A stretch of 21,209 nucleotides of DNA, taken from positions 1 to 21,209 of the IMG/VR virus record IMGVR_UViG_3300029787_000399. The stretch is one strand, 5' to 3'. Position 1 is the first letter of the stretch; every line of letters begins with the position of its first letter. A program made the translations under genes and the position numbers. This document shows positions 7,743 to 14,417 of this stretch, piece by piece. The notes under the pieces were generated by a model. That model ran no database searches. It worked only from the letters and a program-made list of their open reading frames with translations, and was not told the DNA's origin. This DNA comes from a virus.

Positions 7743-8027
7743 ATGGCTTTTACAGAAGATTTAAATACTTTTTTTATAGATTTTAAAGACTCTGTTATCT
7801 ACGATAATGCAGAGTACGAAGCTTTTTTAGACCAACCAGATGAAATGATAGCTGATGGGGTTGTAGTCTCAACTGATTATGAATTAACAGGAAAAACAAG
7901 TGATTTTGGATTAGTTGATTACGATGAAAAAATAGTTATTAATGATGAGAATTATACAGTGAGAAGTGTTAGAAAGATTGATGACGGTAGTATGTGTATA
8001 GTGTCATTAAGTAAAGAAAGCACTTGA
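7743..8027 (+). CDS. Head-tail joining protein (lambda gpFII-like)
   Basis: The 94-residue protein fits lambda gpFII (117 residues), which sits at the head-tail junction. It shows the same plan: an N-terminal helix (EDLNTFFIDFKDSVIY), an acidic loop, strands (VVVSTDYELTGK, LVDYDEKIVINDENYTVRSV) and the final DDGSMCIVSLSKE, compared with DDGGSCHLWLGRG in gpFII. The frame is open from an ATG at 7728, but that codon lies inside the terminator stem and would add MGLFL, encoded by stem and U tract; the ATG at 7743, right after the U tract, gives the family-like start MAFTEDLN. The stop is followed by TGATATG coupling to the next gene. Confidence 0.8.
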   Translation: MAFTEDLNTFFIDFKDSVIYDNAEYEAFLDQPDEMIADGVVVSTDYELTGKTSDFGLVDYDEKIVINDENYTVRSVRKIDDGSMCIVSLSKEST

Positions 8028-8028
8028 T

Positions 8029-8457
8029 ATGGCAACAAAAAGAGAACAGATATTAGCTGCTTTAAAAACAAAGCTTACTGGTACTACAGGAGTAGCAACA
8101 AGGATATATAGAAGTCGTCCCGAAGCACTAACAAAAGCATCTACTCCAGCAATAATATTAGAACCTGTAAGTGATAACCCTAGGGAAACAGATACTATCT
8201 TTAGTAAGATTACTTGGGAGTTTAGAGTAAGAGTATCTGTAATTGTTAGAGGAAAAATCCCAGATCAAAAAGCAGATCCTACTGTTAATAGTTTATATAC
8301 AAAACTTTTAACCGATCCTACTATTGGAGGTTTAGCAATTGATATAAGACCTTCTGTCACCAACTTTGAAATTTTAGAAGCAGACGAACCTGCTGGTATT
8401 GTATCGGTTGAATTTGAAATAGATTATAGAAGTTCTTATGACAATCTTTCAACCTAA
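8029..8457 (+). CDS. Tail terminator or completion protein (lambda gpU-like)
   Basis: The 142-residue product is compatible with lambda gpU (131), which caps the finished tail tube and sets its end for head joining. Shared plan: an opening helix (REQILAALKTKLTG), a PAIILEPVSD strand, an alternating strand pair around WEFRVRVSVIVRG, a helix ending in LLTDPTIGGLAIDI, then EADEPAGIVSVEFEIDY, compared with DDDAGLWSSADLTYVITY in gpU. Only one gene lies between the FII-like and tube genes, where lambda has Z and U, so a separate gpZ is missing or merged in function. Members of the DUF3168 or HK97 gp10-like groups share this fold and cannot be excluded by eye. Confidence 0.75.
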   Translation: MATKREQILAALKTKLTGTTGVATRIYRSRPEALTKASTPAIILEPVSDNPRETDTIFSKITWEFRVRVSVIVRGKIPDQKADPTVNSLYTKLLTDPTIGGLAIDIRPSVTNFEILEADEPAGIVSVEFEIDYRSSYDNLST

Positions 8458-8503
8458 CAACCTTGTTGCACTAAGATATTAAATGAACGATAGATAAACT
8501 CTA

Positions 8504-9454
8504 ATGGCATTATTGCAAAGAAAACGAGTCATTCTTATTGAAACTGAATCTGGTACTTCAGAAGCAACTGTTGGAGCTACTGATGCTGTTCAAGTTATTG
8601 ATTTGAGTATTACACCACAATCAAGTGACGTTGTAAATAGAGATGTTGTCAGACCATACTTTGGTGCTAGCGAGCAGTTACTTGCTAATACAAAAGTTGA
8701 GTGTACATTCTCGGTTGAAATGGCAGGCTCTGGGGCAGCTGGAACTCGTCCTAGATATTCAAAAGCCTTAGAAGCTTGTGGGATGAAAGAAGAAGTTTCA
8801 AGTGGTACTTCTTGCACTTACAAACCAATGTCTACAGGTATTGAGACAGTTACTATCCATTACAACGTAGATGGTGTCTTGCATAAGGCTATTAACTGTC
8901 GAGGAACATTTTCTTTAGCTTGTGAGGTAGGAGCAATTCCTCGTATTGATTTTACATTTACTGGTGAGTATATAGCTCCAACAGCTTCTGCATTGCCAAG
9001 CATTACTTATGGCGACCAAGCATCACCATTAATATTTAAAAACGGAAACACAACAGGATTTGAGCTATTAAGTTATGCTGGTTTATTACAATCTGTAACA
9101 ATGGATTTAGGTAATACTGTTGAGTATAGAGAACTTGTAGGGGGAACGACTGCAAAAGAAGTACTTATCACTGATAGGGCTGCAAGTGGTTCTGTTTCTA
9201 TAGAAGCTCCTGCTTTAGGTACTAAGGATTATTTTGCTGCTGCACTTACAGAAGGTTCTTTAGGTAACTTGCAATTCTTACATGGAACTACTGCTGGAAA
9301 TAAAGTTCAATTTATATCTTCAAAAGTAGACATTGGAGATGTGGCATATAGTGATATGCAAGGTGTTGTTATGCTTGATATTCCTTTCACACTTGTACCA
9401 AGTGCATCATCAACAGCAGCAGAAGGAGATGAATTCAGTTTAATTTATACATAA
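8504..9454 (+). CDS. Major tail tube protein (gpV position)
   Basis: The 316-residue protein is beta-rich and lies where lambda has V. It matches a phage tail tube type I know from other siphoviruses: KRVILIETESGTSEATVGAT at the N-terminus, VECTFSVEMAGSGAAGTRP (about 66-84), an EACGM segment, GIETVTIHYNVDGVLHKA and the strand FTFTGEYIAPTASALPSI. The C-terminal half (about 165-316) repeats similar beta structure with ITDRAASGSVSIEAPALG. Lambda gpV is shorter (246) and ends in an Ig-like domain, so this is the same function by position rather than clear sequence similarity. A 46-base gap with no clear element separates it from the preceding stop. Confidence 0.85.
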   Translation: MALLQRKRVILIETESGTSEATVGATDAVQVIDLSITPQSSDVVNRDVVRPYFGASEQLLANTKVECTFSVEMAGSGAAGTRPRYSKALEACGMKEEVSSGTSCTYKPMSTGIETVTIHYNVDGVLHKAINCRGTFSLACEVGAIPRIDFTFTGEYIAPTASALPSITYGDQASPLIFKNGNTTGFELLSYAGLLQSVTMDLGNTVEYRELVGGTTAKEVLITDRAASGSVSIEAPALGTKDYFAAALTEGSLGNLQFLHGTTAGNKVQFISSKVDIGDVAYSDMQGVVMLDIPFTLVPSASSTAAEGDEFSLIYT

Positions 9455-9457
9455 ACA

Positions 9458-9491
9458 TTGACTTCCTAGCTAAAGTATAGAAGTATATAAT
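9458..9491 (+). promoter_or_regulatory. Weak promoter-like sequence before the tail chaperone gene
   Basis: The 49-base gap before the chaperone gene holds TTGACT at 9458-9463 and a perfect TATAAT at 9486-9491. The spacer is 22 bases, longer than the usual 17, so this is not a good sigma-70 match, and TATAAT occurs by chance in DNA this AT-rich. ACTTC (9461-9465) and GAAGT (9480-9484) form a five-base inverted repeat. It is noted because it is one of only two real gaps in the operon. Confidence 0.2.
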
Positions 9492-9503
9492 TATTTAGTT
9501 TTT

Positions 9504-9836
9504 ATGGCATTTGTCAGAAAGAAGGGAAATATCTATCCCTGGCCTGTAGAGGTTAAACGTCCATCATTAGATGTACCTGGAGAATTTGAAATAGATAAAT
9601 TCGTTGGAAAATTTAAAAGATTAAAAAGATCTGAATTAGATAACTTTGAAAATGAAGATGAATTTTCTGCATTGCAAAAAATTTTAGTTGGTTGGGAAGA
9701 TATTAATGAAGAAGATGGTAGTCCTATTAGTTTTAGTAAAGTAATTTTAAAAGAATTTAGTGAAGACGTAGACTTTGTTAAAGGTGTTTTAGATGCATTT
9801 AAATCATTTTATGGCAATGCTCAAGTGGGAAACTAA
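9504..9836 (+). CDS. Tail assembly chaperone gpG (in-frame product)
   Basis: The 110-residue acidic protein (DNFENEDEFSAL, WEDINEEDGSPIS, KEFSEDVDF) is between the tube and tape-measure genes. In lambda gpG and its frameshifted form gpGT coat the tape measure and bring tube subunits to it; neither is in the finished virion. The N-terminal strands (GNIYPWPVEVKRPSL, GEFEIDKFVGKFKRL) and the helical C-terminus ending VLDAFKSFYGNAQVGN fit chaperones of this group. The stop at 9834-9836 directly follows a slippery heptamer, and the -1 frame is open beyond it, which strongly supports this assignment even though sequence similarity to lambda gpG is faint. Confidence 0.88.
   Translation: MAFVRKKGNIYPWPVEVKRPSLDVPGEFEIDKFVGKFKRLKRSELDNFENEDEFSALQKILVGWEDINEEDGSPISFSKVILKEFSEDVDFVKGVLDAFKSFYGNAQVGN
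9827..9833 (+). promoter_or_regulatory. Programmed -1 ribosomal frameshift site GGGAAAC
   Basis: In the gpG frame the codons are GTG GGA AAC TAA, so G GGA AAC is an exact X XXY YYZ slippery heptamer directly before the stop. Slipping back one base re-pairs the tRNAs on GGG AAA and continues at CTA (9833-9835). Lambda uses GGGAAAG at the same place. A possible stimulatory stem TGCCA/TGGCA (9844-9848 with 9865-9869) lies ten bases downstream, but it is weak. The last codon AAC rather than AAG may give a different slip rate. Confidence 0.92.
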
Positions 9837-10174
9837 TTGATGCTGCCAAACACTGGGCTTCGGGTGGCAAAGAATTAATAGATAATACCGAAGATGATGC
9901 AAAAGCTTTTGGTATTAAATTAGAGAAGCAGCCAGATATGAATAAAGATTTTGAAATATTTGAAGATAATTGGGAAATTGTTATGATGTTTCTAAGAACA
10001 CAAACACAATGGAATATGTCTTTTGGAGGTGCGGTAGGATTAAAATATGAAGTTCTTCTACTTAACGGAGGACTATTTGACGTATACAATATAGATAACA
10101 GACAAGAAATGTTTGAAGGTCTACAACTAATGGAAGCAACTGCATTAGCCGAAATGAATAAGGAGAAAAAATAA
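9833..10174 (+). CDS. gpT extension of the tail chaperone, made by -1 frameshift (gpGT)
   Basis: The frame one base behind gpG is open from 9803 to the stop at 10172-10174. Entered at 9833 after the slip, it adds 113 residues (LIDAAKHWASGGKELIDN ...) to the 110 of gpG, for a gpGT of about 223 residues (lambda: 279). Residues such as WEIVMMFLRTQTQWNMSFGG followed by AVGLKYEVLLL match the pattern W...F..TQW..G.GG..GL.Y of the gpT-like family DUF1799. In lambda the T part binds tail tube protein while G binds the tape measure. The only early ATG in this frame is at 9938, which would omit the first third, so an independent start is less likely. The stop overlaps the next ATG as TAATG. Confidence 0.9.
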   Translation, partial: LIDAAKHWASGGKELIDNTEDDAKAFGIKLEKQPDMNKDFEIFEDNWEIVMMFLRTQTQWNMSFGGAVGLKYEVLLLNGGLFDVYNIDNRQEMFEGLQLMEATALAEMNKEKK

Positions 10175-12459
10175 TGGCTAAACAAGTTGAAAAGTTTATT
10201 TTAGATTTAGATATTACAGGTCTAGAAGATCTTACTGGCTTAAAAAGATCACTAAAGCAACTTGACGCATCATTTAAAGGTTTAGGTAAGGGTGGACTTG
10301 ATAGTCTTAACAAGAATATAAAAACAACCATAAACCTTGTACCGCAATCAATTAATCAATTTCGACAAAAAGAAAGAACATTAAAATCATTAAGAAATGA
10401 AGTAAAAATAGGAGGAGCAGAATTTAAAAGGCTTGGTGCTGCAATTGAAGCAAATAAAGTAAAACTTCAATCATTTACACAAGTAGCAAACACTAGTAGA
10501 GGGATTTTTGCTGGATTAGGTACAGGTGGTGCAGCAGCTATTGGAGGTGCAGGTGCATATATTGGAAGTTCTTTAGGCTTACCTCCAGCTATTAGTGGAT
10601 TAGCTAGTGCTGGTGCTGCTGCTAACGCATCAAAAGCTGGAGTTGGGATTATGTCAAAAGCTGGGCTTGCAGGTGGGCTTGCAGGTGCTGGTATTGGAGC
10701 AGGTGTTACAGCAATAGCAGGGGCAACACAATTTGCTGGAGAATCTGCTAGTTACGCAGCAGAAATACAAAAGCTACAAATAGCTTTAAAAGGTGTTACT
10801 AAAAATCAAGCAGATTTCACTAAAGGTCTTAATGTAATTAGTACTACATCAAGAAAATTAAACGTACCTATAGCAGCATCAACCAGACAATTTACTACTT
10901 TATCTGCTTCTGTTATTGGTGCTGGTGGAACTATCGAAGATGCAGAAGAAGTATTTACTGGAGTTTCAAATGCTATAAAAGCAACTGGTGGTAATGCAGA
11001 AGATGTACAATCTGCGATCCGAGCGATGTCGCAGATATTCGGTAAAGGTAAGGTGTCGGCAGAAGAATTACAAGGCCAGCTCGGAGAAAGATTGGCTGGC
11101 GCGGTCGTCAAATTTGCTGAAGCAAATGGTAGTAGTTTGCAGAAATTACAGAAAGATTTGAGAGATGGAACTGTTGGTCTAGGCCAAATAATGAACTTCG
11201 CTAAGAAATTAAATCTTGATTTTTCAAAAATAGCAGAAGAGGTGTCTGATTCATCTGCTGATGCAGGGCAAAGGTTAAAAACATCAATGGATAGGTTAAA
11301 ACTTGCAGTTGGTACTATTTTGCAACCAATTGGAGCAGAGTTTCAAAAAGTGTTTGGAGAAATTGTTGATGCAATTACATTTGCGATAGAAGCATTTAAT
11401 AAATTTATGGGCATAGGGTTAGGTAATGCAATATTAAAAACTGAAAGAGACTTAGAAAGAGCAAGACAAAGACTTATAAAAAGCCGTGGAGATAAGAGTA
11501 GAGGTAGTATTAAAGGTGGAGCAAGTGAATATGACAGAGCTTTATTAGATTTTCAAAATTACACAAGAAAATTAGAGGAATTAAGAAAAGGTCTTGGAGG
11601 AGAAGGAGGAAACAAAACAAGCAATTTACCAGATGCTACTACTGCACCAAGTGAGGAAAAGATAAATAAATATAAGCTTGATTTAGGACTTATTACACAA
11701 GAAAAATTTGACTCATTACAGATTGATATTGAGGCACAAAAAATATTTGATGATATGTCTAAAGTGCAAGGTGAGAATTTTAAAATGACTTTAGATCAAA
11801 TAAAAGAAAAACTTAGACAAAATAAAGAAGAAACATTTAATTTTAAAAAATCATTTAAAGAGTTATATGATTCAGTTACTGATTTAGGAACAAATATAGG
11901 AGAATATGCAATTGGTGCTGTTGATCGTTTAGCAGATTCTTTTGTTGATTTAATGGTCACAGGAAAAGCTTCATTCAGTGATTTAGCACGATCAATATTA
12001 CAAGATTTACAAAAGATGATATTGAAAGCATTATTATTCCAACTTATATTTGATCCGTTTAAAAAAGCATTTGGTTTAGGAGATGGTGGAGTTTTAGATG
12101 GTGGTGAAGTTAAAAAAAGTGCTAAAGGAAATGTTTTTGCACAAAATAAAATTGTTCCTTACTCTTACGGAGGGGTTGTTAATCGTCCATCCATATTTCC
12201 TCTTGCAAATGGAGGTGTTGGTTTAATGGCTGAAGCTGGTTCTCCAGAAGCGATCATGCCTCTGAAGCGTGGTGCTAACGGAAAACTTGGAGTTGAATCT
12301 TCTGGAGGAATGGGTAATGTAGTAGTAAATGTTGACGCTAAAGGGACTTCTGCACAAGGTGATGATTCTAAATCAAAAGAAATGGGAAGATTAATTGGAG
12401 TAGCTATAGAAGCAGAACTTGTTAAGCAAAAACGACCTGGAGGGTTACTTTACAGCTAA
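10174..12459 (+). CDS. Tape measure protein (lambda gpH-like)
   Basis: The 761-residue protein sets tail length and is ejected ahead of DNA. Residues 1-105 are helical and basic. Residues about 110-190 are a glycine/alanine-rich hydrophobic stretch (AAAIGGAGAYIG, GLAGAGIGAGVTAIAGA) that could insert in the host membrane. Residues about 195-375 match the conserved tape-measure N-terminal domain (ASTRQFTTLSASVIGAGGTI, FTGVSNAIKATGG, SAEELQGQLGERLAGA). After a charged coiled coil (420-475 and 500-565), residues about 570-630 match the lambda tape-measure C-terminal domain (FSDLARSILQDLQKMILKAL); then comes a glycine-rich tail with AEAGSPEAIMPL. AAGGAG at 10160-10165 is a strong ribosome site. 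At about 0.15 nm per residue the tail would be near 115 nm (inference). Confidence 0.95.
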   Translation: MAKQVEKFILDLDITGLEDLTGLKRSLKQLDASFKGLGKGGLDSLNKNIKTTINLVPQSINQFRQKERTLKSLRNEVKIGGAEFKRLGAAIEANKVKLQSFTQVANTSRGIFAGLGTGGAAAIGGAGAYIGSSLGLPPAISGLASAGAAANASKAGVGIMSKAGLAGGLAGAGIGAGVTAIAGATQFAGESASYAAEIQKLQIALKGVTKNQADFTKGLNVISTTSRKLNVPIAASTRQFTTLSASVIGAGGTIEDAEEVFTGVSNAIKATGGNAEDVQSAIRAMSQIFGKGKVSAEELQGQLGERLAGAVVKFAEANGSSLQKLQKDLRDGTVGLGQIMNFAKKLNLDFSKIAEEVSDSSADAGQRLKTSMDRLKLAVGTILQPIGAEFQKVFGEIVDAITFAIEAFNKFMGIGLGNAILKTERDLERARQRLIKSRGDKSRGSIKGGASEYDRALLDFQNYTRKLEELRKGLGGEGGNKTSNLPDATTAPSEEKINKYKLDLGLITQEKFDSLQIDIEAQKIFDDMSKVQGENFKMTLDQIKEKLRQNKEETFNFKKSFKELYDSVTDLGTNIGEYAIGAVDRLADSFVDLMVTGKASFSDLARSILQDLQKMILKALLFQLIFDPFKKAFGLGDGGVLDGGEVKKSAKGNVFAQNKIVPYSYGGVVNRPSIFPLANGGVGLMAEAGSPEAIMPLKRGANGKLGVESSGGMGNVVVNVDAKGTSAQGDDSKSKEMGRLIGVAIEAELVKQKRPGGLLYS
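10663..10686 (+). repeat. Perfect 12-bp tandem duplication in the tape-measure gene
   Basis: GGGCTTGCAGGT occurs twice in direct succession (10663-10674 and 10675-10686), encoding part of AGLAGGLAGAG in the hydrophobic stretch. Being a multiple of three, it keeps frame and adds four residues; this looks like recent replication slippage. Confidence 0.9.
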
Positions 12460-12827
12460 TGGCAACTTTTGACACAAACACAGTAGGATCAGATGTTTCA
12501 CCTAGTTATTCTCCGGCTTTACAAATCAGTCCGAATGTAGTTACGGTAAAAATGGGTGATGGTTATGAGCAGCGTTTACATAAAGGATTAAACGTAGCAC
12601 CAAGAACGTGGAAACTTAAATTCGACAAAAGAACTAACTCTGTTACTACTAATATTTTAAATTTTTTAGCATCTTCTACAGGAGGTAATAACGGACAAAA
12701 AGCTTTTGATTGGAGTCCTCCTTATGGGTTAAGTGGTAAATGGAAATGTCAACAATGGTCTGTTACTAATGTTTCATATGATTTAAATGATATAAGTTTA
12801 GAATTTATAGAGGTTTTTGAAGCATGA
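12459..12827 (+). CDS. Minor tail protein (lambda gpM-like)
   Basis: The 122-residue protein fits the lambda gpM family (109 residues), which joins the tail tip complex after the tape measure to complete the initiator. Features: PALQISPNVVTVKMGDGYEQ near the N-terminus, the typical GYEQR..KGLN segment, RTWKLKFDKRT, a helix (TTNILNFLASSTGG), QKAFDWSPPYG (W fits the family's FxWTPP motif) and a C-terminal strand YDLNDISLEFIEVFEA. It starts at the ATG that overlaps the tape-measure stop as TAATG and ends with ATGA overlapping the next gene. Confidence 0.92.
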   Translation: MATFDTNTVGSDVSPSYSPALQISPNVVTVKMGDGYEQRLHKGLNVAPRTWKLKFDKRTNSVTTNILNFLASSTGGNNGQKAFDWSPPYGLSGKWKCQQWSVTNVSYDLNDISLEFIEVFEA

Positions 12828-13720
12828 GTGTACTTATATCTGAACTACAGAAAACAGATCCAAGTGCTGTTATTGAGTTATTTGAATTACAACTATCACA
12901 AAGTTTGCATGGAGCTACAACTATTTATAGATGGCATTCTGGTGTAGCAACAAATGCAACAGGAGAATTAGTTTTAAACAATGTTACTTATAATGCATTA
13001 CCAATTGAAGCAGAAGGTTTTGATTATAAAGGAGGAAAAGAACAACAATTACCAAGACCTACTTTAAGAGTTAGTAATCTATTAAGTACTGTAAGTGCTA
13101 TTCTTTCAAATGTTAATACTGTTACTCCATATAATAATTTAATTGGAGGAAAAGTTACAAGAATAAGAACACTTGCAAAATTTCTTGATTCTTCTAATTT
13201 TGGCCCTGGAACATCAACTTATAATGTAACTGTTGTAAATAGTAGTGGTAATAAATTTGCTTTAAACGGAGTAACAAATCCAACAATAACTTTAGTTAAA
13301 GGTGGTACTTATATTTTTTATCAACATGATTATTCCAACTCTGGTCATCCAATAGCCTTTAGACAAACAGATGATAGTGCTTATGTAGCTGGAGTATCAA
13401 CAACAGGAACTGCTGGATCGGCAGGGGCTAGAACTACTTTTACTGTTCCTTCAAACGCACCATCATCTTTAAAATATTACTGCACAGTTCATGGCAATAC
13501 TATGGGAAACAATATAACGATTTCAAATTATTCTAATCCCGATGCAAATGCATCAATAAGATTTCCTGATGATGTTTATTATATAGATCGAAAGTCTTTA
13601 GAAAATAGAGAATTAGTTGAATTTGAATTAGCAGCAGTATTTGATTTGGCAAATGTAAAAATTCCAAAACGACAAGCATTACCAAGTATTTTCCCTGGTA
13701 TTGGATCTTTCCATGCTTGA
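12824..13720 (+). CDS. Tail tip protein gpL-like with inserted cupredoxin-like domain
   Basis: The 298-residue protein combines lambda gpL sequence with an insert. Residues 1-130 follow gpL (VIELFELQLSQSLHG, YRWHSG, EGFDYKGGKEQQLPRPTLRV, GGKVTRIRTLAKFLDSSNF). Residues 237-278 resume it (SNPDANASIRFPDDVYYIDR, RELVEFELAAVFDL). Between them, residues about 132-234 form a beta domain with H175 (SGHP), C220, H223 and M227 (CTVHGNTM), a candidate type 1 copper set. The C-terminus ends at LPSIFPGIGSFHA where lambda gpL continues into a domain whose cysteines hold an Fe-S cluster; C220 is the only cysteine here. gpL is part of the tail tip and hub. GAGG at about 12810-12813 precedes the start. Confidence 0.92.
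   Translation: MSVLISELQKTDPSAVIELFELQLSQSLHGATTIYRWHSGVATNATGELVLNNVTYNALPIEAEGFDYKGGKEQQLPRPTLRVSNLLSTVSAILSNVNTVTPYNNLIGGKVTRIRTLAKFLDSSNFGPGTSTYNVTVVNSSGNKFALNGVTNPTITLVKGGTYIFYQHDYSNSGHPIAFRQTDDSAYVAGVSTTGTAGSAGARTTFTVPSNAPSSLKYYCTVHGNTMGNNITISNYSNPDANASIRFPDDVYYIDRKSLENRELVEFELAAVFDLANVKIPKRQALPSIFPGIGSFHA
13217..13525 (+). other. Cupredoxin-like domain inserted in gpL
   Basis: This stretch encodes gpL residues about 132-234. It opens with TYNVTVVNSSGNKFALNG, continues through TITLVKGGTYIFYQHDYS and SGHPIAF, and closes with SSLKYYCTVHGNTMGNNITI. The order His, then Cys-x2-His-x3-Met near the end of a seven- to eight-strand beta domain is that of small blue copper proteins; plastocyanin has C-x2-H-x4-M and amicyanin C-x2-H-x2-M. 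The insert falls in the loop between gpL motifs FLDSSNF and NPDA. Copper binding is inferred from the ligands only. Confidence 0.75.
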
Positions 13721-14417
13721 TTGGCAATTAAAAGCAGAACAACACGCTAGAGATGGATTTCCTAGTGAAGTTTGTGGCCTTGTTATTTGTATAAAAGGAA
13801 AAGAAAAATATATGCCATGTAAAAATTTATCAGTTAATACATTAGATCATTTTATTATTGATCCTACTGATTGGGCTGAAGCAGAAGATAGTGGTACGAT
13901 TATGTCAGTATTTCATTCACATCCTTATCAATCACCTAATCCAAGTGAAGCAGACAAAGCTGCTTGTGAGTTAACAAAAATACCTTGGTACATATATGGA
14001 GTAGGTGTTAATCAATGGCATGATTTCAAACCGTCAGGATACAAAGCTCCTTTAATAGGACGTAAATGGGTATGGGGTGTTCACGATTGTTGGACATTAA
14101 CAAAAGATTATTACGAAAGTAAAAATATAGTTTTACGAGATTGGGATCGTCCTAATGATCCAGAAGAATTTCAAATGAATCCTTATTTTGATAAATGTTT
14201 CGAGGATACAGGTTTTAGACAACTTACTAATGAAGAAGTTTTACAAGAAGGTGATAGTCTATTGTTTTCTCTGAACAGTACAGGTTTAAATCATGTAGGA
14301 GTCTATCTTGGTAAGCAGATGTTACTTCATCATATTCAAGGTAGACTAAGCTCAAAAGACTTTTATGGGGAATGGCTTATGAAAGCTACAGGCATGAGGT
14401 TACGATATGTTGCGTAA
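13713..14417 (+). CDS. Tail tip peptidase gpK-like: JAMM metalloprotease plus NlpC/P60
   Basis: With the ATG at 13713 the product has 234 residues (lambda gpK 199 to about 250 depending on start). The N-terminal half is a Mov34/JAB-type metal peptidase: E19 in PSEVCGL, then FHSHPYQSPNPSEAD with H68, H70, S78 and D81. The C-terminal half is an NlpC/P60 cysteine peptidase: C126 in VHDCWTLTKDYY, H194 in LNHVGVYLG and H206 in LLHHIQG. All catalytic positions are intact, so both cell-wall cutting and protein processing at the tail tip are plausible. A longer frame starts at TTG 13701, but ATG 13713 gives the usual family start and an eight-base overlap with gpL. Confidence 0.93.
   Translation: MLDWQLKAEQHARDGFPSEVCGLVICIKGKEKYMPCKNLSVNTLDHFIIDPTDWAEAEDSGTIMSVFHSHPYQSPNPSEADKAACELTKIPWYIYGVGVNQWHDFKPSGYKAPLIGRKWVWGVHDCWTLTKDYYESKNIVLRDWDRPNDPEEFQMNPYFDKCFEDTGFRQLTNEEVLQEGDSLLFSLNSTGLNHVGVYLGKQMLLHHIQGRLSSKDFYGEWLMKATGMRLRYVA

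Noticed and set aside
8458-8503. Promoter or hairpin in the gap before the tube gene
   Set aside because: TTGTTG at 8464-8469 has no convincing -10 at the right distance, and the CAAC/GTTG pairing is only four bases. I see nothing else in this gap.
9844-9869. Strong stimulatory hairpin for the frameshift
   Set aside because: Only a five-base stem TGCCA/TGGCA with a 16-base loop, ten bases from the slippery site; too weak to call as a separate feature, though mentioned with the frameshift site.
9938-10174. gpT as an independent 78-residue gene
   Set aside because: The same frame is open back to 9803 and is joined to gpG by a perfect slippery heptamer; the ATG at 9938 would cut off conserved-looking sequence and lacks a good ribosome site.
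13701-13712. Longer gpK start at TTG 13701
   Set aside because: The rare TTG start adds only MDLS; the ATG at 13713 gives the normal family N-terminus and a shorter overlap with gpL.
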